From contig JBDKVB010000007.1 of assembly GCA_039679385.1 (NCBI GenBank), forward strand, positions 1 to 52,474: DNA of 52,474 nt, written 5' to 3'. The stretch comes from Armatimonadia bacterium (GTDB lineage Bacteria > Armatimonadota > Zipacnadia > Zipacnadales > JABUFB01). Under the pieces are notes generated by a model. That model worked only from the letters and a program-made list of their open reading frames with translations. It searched no databases and was not told the origin of the DNA. Below, one piece after another: positions 34,057-42,481 of this stretch. A program made the position numbers and the translations under genes. The first letter of the stretch is position 1, and each line of letters starts with the position of its first letter.

Positions 34057-34803
34057 TCACCGGGACTGCGCCTCAGGCGGCCACCAGCGGAACACCCAGG
34101 AGGGGTCCTCAGTCGCACAGGCCACGGCTGATAGATAGCCCGCTGCCGGTTCAAAGGAGACCAGCGACCAGGGACCGGAGTAGTGCGGCGGAAGGTGGAA
34201 GAAGGGTCGCGACGTCTCCGGGCAGATCTCGACCGCGAAGGAGTCCAGGGCACAGGAGAGCCCTTCGCCACAGGCCTTCACGAAGGCCTCCTTGCGCGTC
34301 CAGGTGGCGCAGAAAGCCCTGGCACGCTCGGGAGGCGGCAAGCTCGCCAGGGCTGCTGCCTCGGCCAAGGCAAAGAAGCGGGTGGCAACCTGCAGGTCGG
34401 TCTGGCCGTCGGAGATCGGCTCCACGTCGATGCCCACGGGGATCCCGTCAGTGACGGCGATCAGGGCCAGTTCACCTGCATGGGTGAGGTTGAAGTCCAG
34501 GGCCGTTGCATGTGCGCGGCTGTCCAGGAGAGGCTTTCCTTTGGGACTTCCCGCGAAGGTGACCGCAGAAGCCTCGATCCCTAGATATGCCGCCAACACC
34601 GAGCGCAGGAAGCAGTGCGACCGGACGTAGCGGCGACGATCACGGGGAAAGCGGAAGGCCTCGGCCCGGGCCAGTTCGGAGCTATCCAGCACCTCCTCCG
34701 GCGCCGGGACCGGATCGCCCTCCGTAAGGCGGAAGCCCCAGAGGTGAAGCTCGTCTGGGGCAGGAGACGGAAGGCTGAGGTCGGTTGTGGGTGTCGGCGA
34801 CAT
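34057..34803 (-). CDS. 4'-phosphopantetheinyl transferase, Sfp type
   Basis: A 248-residue enzyme that transfers the phosphopantetheine arm of CoA to the serine of carrier domains, here presumably the three in the adjacent NRPS proteins. The family's metal-binding and catalytic motifs are visible: VGIDVEPI near 122-129 and FCATWTRKEAFVKACGEGL near 167-185. FNLTHAGELALIAV lies just before the first motif. The length is typical for Sfp/Gsp-type enzymes. The start ATG 34803 is preceded by GGGAG at 8 bases. It follows the C-A-T-TE gene by only 27 bases, so it is the last gene of the NRPS operon. Confidence 0.95.
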   Translation of the reverse strand: MSPTPTTDLSLPSPAPDELHLWGFRLTEGDPVPAPEEVLDSSELARAEAFRFPRDRRRYVRSHCFLRSVLAAYLGIEASAVTFAGSPKGKPLLDSRAHATALDFNLTHAGELALIAVTDGIPVGIDVEPISDGQTDLQVATRFFALAEAAALASLPPPERARAFCATWTRKEAFVKACGEGLSCALDSFAVEICPETSRPFFHLPPHYSGPWSLVSFEPAAGYLSAVACATEDPSWVFRWWPPEAQSR

Positions 34804-34830
34804 CCTCGGTACTCCCTCGCTGCAAGCAGG

Positions 34831-37800
34831 CTATTGCGGCATCTGCTCCAGCCACTCCTCGACGGCAGCGATCAGGGCGTCAAGGTGAGGCGGCTCGAAC
34901 ATAGTGGCATGGTTGCCGGGCAGGAACCTCAGGTTCAGGTCGCCCGACACGAAGGGGCGCCATCCCAGGTCACGGCGGAAGCCGGTCAGCCAGGTCGTCT
35001 TCGCGGTGCGGAAGACGGTCATGTCTCCCGCGTAGGTCCCGGGGACGTAGGCGCGTGTCGCCTCGAAGTGGCGCAGCATCATGGCATGGCGTTCCGGCGG
35101 CGGCGGCGGATTCCAGTAGGCGAAGAAGGGCTCGCCTCGGTACTCCTCCCGACCGGCGAGGTGGCAGAGACGGGCGATCCGATGGCGGGCCCTGCCGAGT
35201 ACATCGGCGCACCATCGAGCCCTGGTCTCCGGGGAGGTGCGCAGGAGTAACCACTTGGCGGTTCGTGCCAGGGTCAGAAGACGGCTGACGGCGAAGGCTG
35301 ACCATAGCCGTGGATCCGCGGGCAGATGGTCGAACTCACCGACGGGTCGGTCCAGGAGCCCCAGATGGACCTCGTGCCTTCCGTGGGCCCGAAGTTGACG
35401 CGCCATCTCGAAAGCGATCAGGCCGCCGGAAGAGTAACCCAGCAGCGCGACCGGTCCCTCAGGACAGCGTGCCTCCAGTTCGGCCACATAGCTTGCGGCA
35501 ATCTCCTCGATGCTGCCGAGGGGCTCGCGGAGACCGTCAATCCCCTGGGCCTCAAAGCCATACACGGGACGGTCGGGCGACAGTCGGCGGACGATCTGAT
35601 AGAGCGTCAGGCAATCGCCGCCGATCCCATGAACCAGGAACAAGGGCGAGCTGTCGCCCTCGGCTCGCATTGTCACGAGGGGTGACCACTGGTGCTTCCC
35701 GGGATCCTCGCGCAAGGCCTGGGCGAGGCCCTCCAGAGTGGGAGACCTGAAGAGCGTGGACAGAGGCAGGCGGCGTCCGAACGTCTTCTCAACCTCCGCC
35801 AGCAGGCGCACCGCGAGCAGGGAGTGACCGCCCAGATCGAAGAAGTCGGCATGCACATCGACCGAGGAGAGCCCTAACAGTCGCTCCCAGATCTCGGCCA
35901 GACCTTCCTCCAGCGCATCGCGCGGACCGGCAGCAGCAGAAGGAGGAGCAGTTGCTGGAGCCGGCAGAGCCTGGCGGTCGACCTTGCCGTTCGCGGTCAG
36001 AGGCAGGTCCTTCAGGAGTACCACTGCCGAGGGGATCATGTACGCCGGAAGTCGCTGCTGGAGCTCGCTGCGGACCTTCTCCTGGGTCAGGTCCGCTCCC
36101 GGCTCGGTCGTCAGGTAGGCGACGAGGCGGCGCTCGCCCGGTGTGTCCTCCCGCAGCACCACGACGGCCTGCCGCACGTGCCTGAGCTCGGCCAGGGCTG
36201 CCTCGATCTCCGCCGGTTCGATGCGGAACCCACGCAGCTTCACCTGATTGTCGAGGCGTCCGAGGAAGTCCAGCGTCCCGTCGGGTAGCCACTTCACCAG
36301 GTCTCCCGTGCGGTACAAGCGTGCCCCTGGAGTGTCATCGAAGGGATTGGGGATGAACTCCTCGGCAGTCAACTCGGGACGATTCCAGTAGCCCTGCGCG
36401 AGCCCGTCGCCGCCCAGGTACGCCTCGCCGGGCACCCCGACGGGCACGAGGTTCTGATGGCTGTCCAGGACGTAGACCTCGGAGTTGGCCAGTGGTCGGC
36501 CGATGGGAAGGCTGTGAGCCTGTGGGGCGACCTGCGTCACGAGGTGCCAGGTGCTGAAGGTTGTGTTCTCCGTCGGCCCGTAGCCATTCACCATACGACG
36601 TGGTGGACCGGCAGCAAGAACCGCACGGGCGGCACGGGGATCAGCGGCCTCGCCCCCAAAGACAAGGTTGTCCAGACAGGAGAAGACGGCCGGGTCCTGC
36701 GCGGCGATCTCGTGGAACAGGGCAGTGGTGAGGAACAGGGTCCCGATCCGGCGGTCCGTGAGTGCCTGTGCCAGACGCTGTGGGTCCAGTGCGGTGTCGC
36801 GGTCGAGACCAACCAGACAGGCGCCGTTGAGCAGGGCGCCCCAGACCTCGAAGGTGCCGGCGTCGAAGGCGCAGTTGGAGGCCTGGGCGACGCGCATCCC
36901 CGGCCCGAGGCTGATGAAGTCGGTGTTGCACACCAGCCGGGTGATGCCGCGATGGGGGATCGCCACTCCCTTCGGCTGCCCCGTGGACCCGGAGGTGTAC
37001 ATCACGTAGGCCAGGTCCTCTGCAGAGCAGGCAGGAAGCGCTTCGGCAGGGACCTCGCCGGTAGACACGTCCTTGAGGTCCAGTAGCACCTGCGTGAGGT
37101 CGCGCTGTGGCAGTTGCGCAGTTAGGTGAGCGCTGGTGATGACCACCTGGGCGCCGGTGTCATCCAGGAGGAGGCCCAATCTCTGCGCAGGTGAGGCCGG
37201 GTCAAGCGGCACGTAGGCGGCACCGGCCTTGAGGATCGCGAGCCAGGCGACCACCATCTCGACGGAGGGCTCCAGCCACGTGGCAACCAGCGCTCCAGAG
37301 CCGACACCGAGACCGCGAAGCCGATGGGCCAGCGCCGTTGCCAAAGCCTCCAACTCGCGGTAACTCAGCGGCTCCTGCCCCGGGTACTCGACCGCCGGGG
37401 CGTCCGGGGTTCTCTCGGCCTGCCGCTGGAACAGCTTGTGCACGGATGCCTCTCGTGGGTACTCGGTACGCAGGCCCCGGGAGAGCTGGATAAGCTCCCG
37501 AGCTTCGGGCTCCTCGATCATGGGCAGTTGCGAGAGGTGGCAGTCCGGGTTGGCGACAGCGGCACGCAGCAGGTTGTGGTAGTGCTCGGTGAGCCTGCGC
37601 GCTGTCTCGGCCTCGAAGAGCGAGGTGCGGTACCGCATGTGGCAGCGAAGTGCCTCCGGCAGGGGCGTCAGTTCGCAGTATAGATCGAAGTTGGCGATGA
37701 CGGCAGGCGGTTCAATCGCCTCGACGCGCACATCGGGGGCAAGCTGCATCGGTAAGGGCGAGTCGAGGCTCTGGAAGGAGGCCTGGAAGATCGGCGTGCG

Positions 37801-38952
37801 GCTCAGGTCGCGCTCGGGCTGCAGCTCCTCGACGAGCTTCTCGAAGGGCAGGTCCTGGTGGGAGTAGGCGGCCAGCGCAGTCTCCCGTATGCGCCCCAGT
37901 AGCTCGCGGAAGGTCGGGTCGCCGGAGAGGTCTACCCGCAGCGGCAGCATGTTCACAAAGAACCCGACCAAGGGCTCGACCTCAGGCGAGTTGCGCCCCG
38001 CGATCGGGCAACCGATGATGAGGTCCTCCTGGCCACTGTAGCGGCTCAGGAGCACACAGAACACCGACAGCGACAGCATGAAGCCCGTAGCATCCGACTG
38101 GGCGGCCACAGAGACGGCCTCATCCCACAACTGGCGCGGCAGCATCTGGACATGGAAGCCGCCGTTGTGTTCAAGCGCTGCCGGTTGTGGATGGTCGGTT
38201 GGCATCTGCAGGACGGGCAAGGGGCTCGCCAGGTTTTCGCGCCAGTACGCCACTTGCTGCTCCAGCGTCTCGCCCGTCAGCCATCCGCGTTGCCACTGGG
38301 CGAAGTCACCGTACTGGATCGGCAACGCGGGCAGGTCTGGCTCGCGGCCTGAGGCTAGCGCCTGGTAGGCCTCGGACAACTCTCGCCAAAGCACTCCCAG
38401 CGACCAACCGTCGAAGACCGTGTGGTGTACCGAGAGGAGCAGCACATGCTCCTGGGGCGCAGTCCGCAGGAGCTGGACGCGCAGGAGCGGTCCGTGGGTG
38501 AGATCAAAGGGCCGAGGGCGCTCCGCCACCAGCAGTTGCTGGAGGGTCTCCCCTCGCTCCTCCTCGGGAAGCTGAGAGAGGTCCCGGGTCTCGTAGGACC
38601 AGGCCTCCGGCGCCAGAATCACCTGTACCGGCTCGCCCTTGCGCTCGTGGAACACGGTGCGCAGGACCTCATGGCGCTCAACGATCCTCGCCAAGGCCTC
38701 TCGCAGGGCCTTGGTGTCCAGGGGACCCAGGAGGCGGGTTAGGCGGGAGATGCTGTACAGGGGCGTATTGGGTTCGAGAGTCTCCAGGAACCAGAGTCGC
38801 TGCTGCGCGAAGGAGAGCAACAGCGGAGCGTCTGGATCGCGGGGCGGAATCGTGGCAGCAGGCCGGCCACCGCGCCGCCGGAGCAAGGCACGTTCCAGCG
38901 CCGCCCTCTGAGCGGGCGTCAGACCTGCGAGTCGGTCATCCAGGGAGGACAT
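34831..38952 (-). CDS. Nonribosomal peptide synthetase, C-A-T-TE termination module
   Basis: A 1373-residue module. The condensation domain (about 42-480) has the intact HHTVFDG motif (176-182). The adenylation domain (about 500-1000) has YTSGSTGQPKG (652-662) and YGPTE (791-795). The specificity positions read D697, A698, F701, F740, V764, G766, G790, T798, F799, K990 (DAFFVGGTFK). This is close to the valine-type code DAFWIGGTFK, so an aliphatic residue such as Val or Ile is the best guess. The carrier domain has LGGHS with S1044. The type-I thioesterase (about 1100-1373) has GYSSG with nucleophile S1174, candidate D1201, and H1348 in PGNHATMF. It is the third enzyme in assembly order, 78 bases after the C-A-T gene, and would release the chain by hydrolysis or cyclisation. 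Confidence 0.95.
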   Translation of the reverse strand: MSSLDDRLAGLTPAQRAALERALLRRRGGRPAATIPPRDPDAPLLLSFAQQRLWFLETLEPNTPLYSISRLTRLLGPLDTKALREALARIVERHEVLRTVFHERKGEPVQVILAPEAWSYETRDLSQLPEEERGETLQQLLVAERPRPFDLTHGPLLRVQLLRTAPQEHVLLLSVHHTVFDGWSLGVLWRELSEAYQALASGREPDLPALPIQYGDFAQWQRGWLTGETLEQQVAYWRENLASPLPVLQMPTDHPQPAALEHNGGFHVQMLPRQLWDEAVSVAAQSDATGFMLSLSVFCVLLSRYSGQEDLIIGCPIAGRNSPEVEPLVGFFVNMLPLRVDLSGDPTFRELLGRIRETALAAYSHQDLPFEKLVEELQPERDLSRTPIFQASFQSLDSPLPMQLAPDVRVEAIEPPAVIANFDLYCELTPLPEALRCHMRYRTSLFEAETARRLTEHYHNLLRAAVANPDCHLSQLPMIEEPEARELIQLSRGLRTEYPREASVHKLFQRQAERTPDAPAVEYPGQEPLSYRELEALATALAHRLRGLGVGSGALVATWLEPSVEMVVAWLAILKAGAAYVPLDPASPAQRLGLLLDDTGAQVVITSAHLTAQLPQRDLTQVLLDLKDVSTGEVPAEALPACSAEDLAYVMYTSGSTGQPKGVAIPHRGITRLVCNTDFISLGPGMRVAQASNCAFDAGTFEVWGALLNGACLVGLDRDTALDPQRLAQALTDRRIGTLFLTTALFHEIAAQDPAVFSCLDNLVFGGEAADPRAARAVLAAGPPRRMVNGYGPTENTTFSTWHLVTQVAPQAHSLPIGRPLANSEVYVLDSHQNLVPVGVPGEAYLGGDGLAQGYWNRPELTAEEFIPNPFDDTPGARLYRTGDLVKWLPDGTLDFLGRLDNQVKLRGFRIEPAEIEAALAELRHVRQAVVVLREDTPGERRLVAYLTTEPGADLTQEKVRSELQQRLPAYMIPSAVVLLKDLPLTANGKVDRQALPAPATAPPSAAAGPRDALEEGLAEIWERLLGLSSVDVHADFFDLGGHSLLAVRLLAEVEKTFGRRLPLSTLFRSPTLEGLAQALREDPGKHQWSPLVTMRAEGDSSPLFLVHGIGGDCLTLYQIVRRLSPDRPVYGFEAQGIDGLREPLGSIEEIAASYVAELEARCPEGPVALLGYSSGGLIAFEMARQLRAHGRHEVHLGLLDRPVGEFDHLPADPRLWSAFAVSRLLTLARTAKWLLLRTSPETRARWCADVLGRARHRIARLCHLAGREEYRGEPFFAYWNPPPPPERHAMMLRHFEATRAYVPGTYAGDMTVFRTAKTTWLTGFRRDLGWRPFVSGDLNLRFLPGNHATMFEPPHLDALIAAVEEWLEQMPQ

Positions 38953-39030
38953 GGGTTCAGGATACCGGGCACGTCAAGAGACCGGGTCTGGGTCAGTCGG
39001 CAGGTCACGTGGTCGGGTGAGCGAGGTCCG

Positions 39031-42000
39031 TCACAGAACCGGATCGCCCTCGGACGCCTCCACCGTGTCTAGCAGGTCGGCGAGTTCGCCTTCCTCCGTC
39101 TGGGCCATGAGCTCGCGGGTCAGTTCCCGAGACAGCCCTGCCACGGTCGGCGTCTCGAACAGCGTACGCAGCGGTAACTCAAGGCCGATGTCCTTGCGGA
39201 TCCGGAGCATCACTCGGACGGCGGCCAGGGAGTGCCCGCCCAGGTCGAAGAAGCTATCATGCACGCCGACACGGTCCAGCCCGAGCACCTGCCCGAAGGC
39301 GTCCGCAACGAGCTCCTCCACCGGCGTCCGGGGCGGTTCATAGCCGACCTCCAGCGCCGGACGGGTCTGCTCCGGTGGCGGCAGAGCTTCACGGTCCACC
39401 TTGCCGCTGGAGTTCAGCGGAAGGCGCTTGAGGAACACAAAGGAGCTTGGGATCATGTAGTCGGGCAGACGCTGTGCGAGTGACTGCCGCAGTTTCGTTA
39501 CCGTCGGCGAGGTCCCCGGCGCCGGCACGAGGTAGCCGACGAGAGTCCGTTCGGTGCCTGGCTCTCCCCAGACTGCCGCAACCGCCTGGGTCACCTCCGG
39601 AGGGTCTAGCAGCGCCGCTTCCACCTCGCCCAGCTCGATGCGGAAGCCACGGACTTTGACCTGCTGGTCGAGCCGACCAAGGATGTCAAGGTTGCCGTCG
39701 GGCAGCCAGCGCACGAGGTCACCCGTCCGGAAGAGACGGGAAGTCGGGTCGTCGCTGAAGGGATTGGGAAGGAAGCGTTCGGCGGTCAGCTCCGGCTGGT
39801 TCAGGTAGCCGCGGGCCAGCCCATAGCCGCCGATGTAGAGCTCCCCCGGAACCCCGATCGGTGTCGGGCGACCGCGCCTGTCGAGAACGTACATGGTCCG
39901 GTTCGCCAAGGGCCGGCCGATCGGCACACGAAGCACCGGACCCTCAGCGCCGAAGTCCGGTGGGAGATAGACCGCCATGGCCTTGATCGTCGTCTCGGTC
40001 GGTCCACAGGCGTTCATCAGGCGTATGTGGTCCAGTGGCAGCTCACGCCACTTGCGCAGTGTATCCGGGGGCATCACATCGCCGCCGAGGTTGATCCGGC
40101 GCAGAGGCATCCCGGTCAGCCGTTCAGGGCCCTGCGCCCAGTCTTCGAGCAGTTGCCGCCAGAAGACCGGGGTGATGTGCAGGTGGGTGATGCCGTGCTC
40201 GAAGATCTGCGGCAGGTAATCCGAGACACGCCACCGGCGAGTGTCCGGGAGGACGATCCGCGCGCCGACCGTCAAGGGTCCGAGAATCTGCTCGAGGGAC
40301 GGGTCGAAGGTGGGTGGCATGAACTGCAGGATGCAGTCGCTCTCGTCCAGTGGGAAGAGGTGAGCCACAGCCCGGCAGTGGTCGGCAATCGCCTGGTGGG
40401 AGATCATGACGCCCTTGGGCCGACCCGTGGAGCCGGAGGTGTAGATCAGGTAGGCCAGGTTGTCCCGAGTGACGCGGCAGGGCGGGTTGACGTCGGTCTC
40501 GTCGGCAAGACCATCGTCACCGGTGAGAGGCAGCACCTGCGAGTGAAGGCGACTGGCCAGGGCCTGATGCTCTGCGACGGTGACGATCACCTCTGCCCTG
40601 GTGTCAGAGAGGAGGAAGCGGAGACGCTCCAGGGGCCAGACTGGGGCGACGGGAAGGTAGACGCCGCCGGCCTTGAGTACCCCCAGCAGGGCGACGACGA
40701 GATCCGTGCAGCGTTCCATCAGCACAACCACGGGCACCTCGGGCCCTACTCCGAGAGCCTGGAGACGGTGCGCAAGCCGGTTCGCCCGACGGTTGAGGTC
40801 GGCATAGGTGACAGTCTCGCCCTCGTAGATCAGGGCCACAGCTTCGGGCCGCCGCCTCACCTGATCCTCGAAGCTCTGGACGACGAGTGCCTTGTCTCCG
40901 AAGTCGACGGCGGTGTCGTTCCACTCGACCAGGATCTGGTGGCGCTCCTTCTCCTCCATGATCGGCAGGTCCCAGATGCCTGCCTCCGGCCTGGCAAGGA
41001 CCCCACGGAGGAGTGTCGCGAAGTGACTGCAGAGCCTGTGGAGGGTGTGGGCCTGGAACAGGTCGGTGCTGTAGTTCGCCACCAGGGACAGGCCGGAGGG
41101 CTGAGGTGTGACGGAGGTCGCCAGCTCGAACCGTGCGACGCCGGGGTCGTAATCGTACTGCTCGACGCGTAGGCCCTCCGCGCGCACCCTGGGCCTGGGA
41201 ACATTGCGAAGCTGGAACATGGCCTGGAACACCGGCGAGCGACTGAGGGTGCGTGCAGGTTGCAGTTCCGCCACCAGCCGTTCAAAGGGGAGCTCCTGGT
41301 TGGCGTAGGCGGAGAGACAGGTTTCCCTGACTTGCGCCATCAGCTCAAGGAAGGTCGGTGTGCCGGTCAGGTCGAGGCGCAGGGCGAGAGTGTTGACGAA
41401 GAAGCCCAGGAGCCCCTCGGTCTCGAGCATCTGCCTGCCGGCGACCGGGACACCGATGACGACGTCCTCCAGCCCGGTGTGGCGAGAGAGGAGCACGCCA
41501 TAGGCTGCCAGGAGCGTCATGAAGAGCGTGCAGCCGTGAGCCGACCCCAACTCGCCCAGAGCCTGCGACACGTCTGCGTCGAGGTGCATCGACTCCTGAG
41601 CGCCACGTGAGGATGGCTGAGCGGGACGCGGGTAGTCGATGGGCAGTTCGAGGACCGGAAGATCACCGGCGAGGTGCTGCTTCCAGTGCTCAAGCTGCCG
41701 GGCAAGGTCCTCGTCCTGGAGCCTTCGGCGCTGCCAGGCTGCATAGTCACCATACTGGATCGGCAGAGGGCTGAGAGACGGACACCGGCCATGGCTCAAG
41801 GCGTGGTACGCTTGGTCGAACTCAGCCAGGAGCACGCCCATGGACCAGTCGTCAAAGGCGATGTGGTGCACGGCCCAGAACAGGATATGGTCGTCGGGCG
41901 CAAGACGGACCAGGAGCGGATGGTACAGCGGCCCTCGCGCGAGATCGAAGGGTGCAAGACCGTTCTCGACGCCCAGGCGGAGGGCTTCGGCTTCACGCTG

Positions 42001-42402
42001 GTCGGAGGGTAGCCCGGACAGGTCAACCAGAGGCACCTGCACCGCTGCCTCCGGGGCGATCGTCTGTGTCGGATGCCCGTCAAGGGACGCAAAGGACGCC
42101 CGCAGCACGTCATGGCGCTGCACGATCAGGCTGACCGTCGCATCAAGGAGACGAGGCTCAAGTGATCCACGCAACCGCAGAGCCCTCTGCGACCGGTAGG
42201 CGGGCGAATCAGGCTCCAGTTGCTCGAGAAACCACATCCGCTCCTGCCCGAAGGACAGTGGCGGGTGCTGACGGTCAGCCACACGGTCGATTGCCACCGG
42301 CGGCGCAGCCGCCGCCCGTCGCAGGCGCTGCAGCAAGGCCTGCCGTGTATCCAGCGGGCGAGATGCCCCGTCGATGCCTTTGCCCGGTCGATCTTCACTC
42401 AT
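39031..42402 (-). CDS. Nonribosomal peptide synthetase, C-A-T elongation module with unusual adenylation code
   Basis: A 1123-residue module. The condensation domain (about 47-490) carries HHIAFDD (179-185), in which the usual final glycine is aspartate. The adenylation domain (about 505-1010) has YTSGSTGRPKG (654-664). The specificity positions read D700, P701, E704, H742, N771, G773, A798, I806, K807, K1001. This DPEHNGAIKK pattern matches no common amino-acid code I know; D700 suggests an alpha-amino acid. The carrier domain has FFDLGGHS with S1058. There is no thioesterase, and the tail ends in a short acidic segment (LADLLDTVEASEGD) that may help docking. ATG 42402 has GGGAG at 7 bases. 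It sits between the loading enzyme and the C-A-T-TE enzyme. Confidence 0.94.
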   Translation of the reverse strand: MSEDRPGKGIDGASRPLDTRQALLQRLRRAAAAPPVAIDRVADRQHPPLSFGQERMWFLEQLEPDSPAYRSQRALRLRGSLEPRLLDATVSLIVQRHDVLRASFASLDGHPTQTIAPEAAVQVPLVDLSGLPSDQREAEALRLGVENGLAPFDLARGPLYHPLLVRLAPDDHILFWAVHHIAFDDWSMGVLLAEFDQAYHALSHGRCPSLSPLPIQYGDYAAWQRRRLQDEDLARQLEHWKQHLAGDLPVLELPIDYPRPAQPSSRGAQESMHLDADVSQALGELGSAHGCTLFMTLLAAYGVLLSRHTGLEDVVIGVPVAGRQMLETEGLLGFFVNTLALRLDLTGTPTFLELMAQVRETCLSAYANQELPFERLVAELQPARTLSRSPVFQAMFQLRNVPRPRVRAEGLRVEQYDYDPGVARFELATSVTPQPSGLSLVANYSTDLFQAHTLHRLCSHFATLLRGVLARPEAGIWDLPIMEEKERHQILVEWNDTAVDFGDKALVVQSFEDQVRRRPEAVALIYEGETVTYADLNRRANRLAHRLQALGVGPEVPVVVLMERCTDLVVALLGVLKAGGVYLPVAPVWPLERLRFLLSDTRAEVIVTVAEHQALASRLHSQVLPLTGDDGLADETDVNPPCRVTRDNLAYLIYTSGSTGRPKGVMISHQAIADHCRAVAHLFPLDESDCILQFMPPTFDPSLEQILGPLTVGARIVLPDTRRWRVSDYLPQIFEHGITHLHITPVFWRQLLEDWAQGPERLTGMPLRRINLGGDVMPPDTLRKWRELPLDHIRLMNACGPTETTIKAMAVYLPPDFGAEGPVLRVPIGRPLANRTMYVLDRRGRPTPIGVPGELYIGGYGLARGYLNQPELTAERFLPNPFSDDPTSRLFRTGDLVRWLPDGNLDILGRLDQQVKVRGFRIELGEVEAALLDPPEVTQAVAAVWGEPGTERTLVGYLVPAPGTSPTVTKLRQSLAQRLPDYMIPSSFVFLKRLPLNSSGKVDREALPPPEQTRPALEVGYEPPRTPVEELVADAFGQVLGLDRVGVHDSFFDLGGHSLAAVRVMLRIRKDIGLELPLRTLFETPTVAGLSRELTRELMAQTEEGELADLLDTVEASEGDPVL

Positions 42403-42481
42403 TCAGGCTCTCCCATGTACCACTGAAAACACAGGGAACTTCGGTCCGTGCCGGCTAGACCCTTGCGTCCCCCAGGGGCTG

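Noticed and set aside
34057-34803. Alternative reading as a primary-metabolism AcpS
   Set aside because: Length (248 residues), two-half Sfp layout and position in the NRPS operon all favour the Sfp type.
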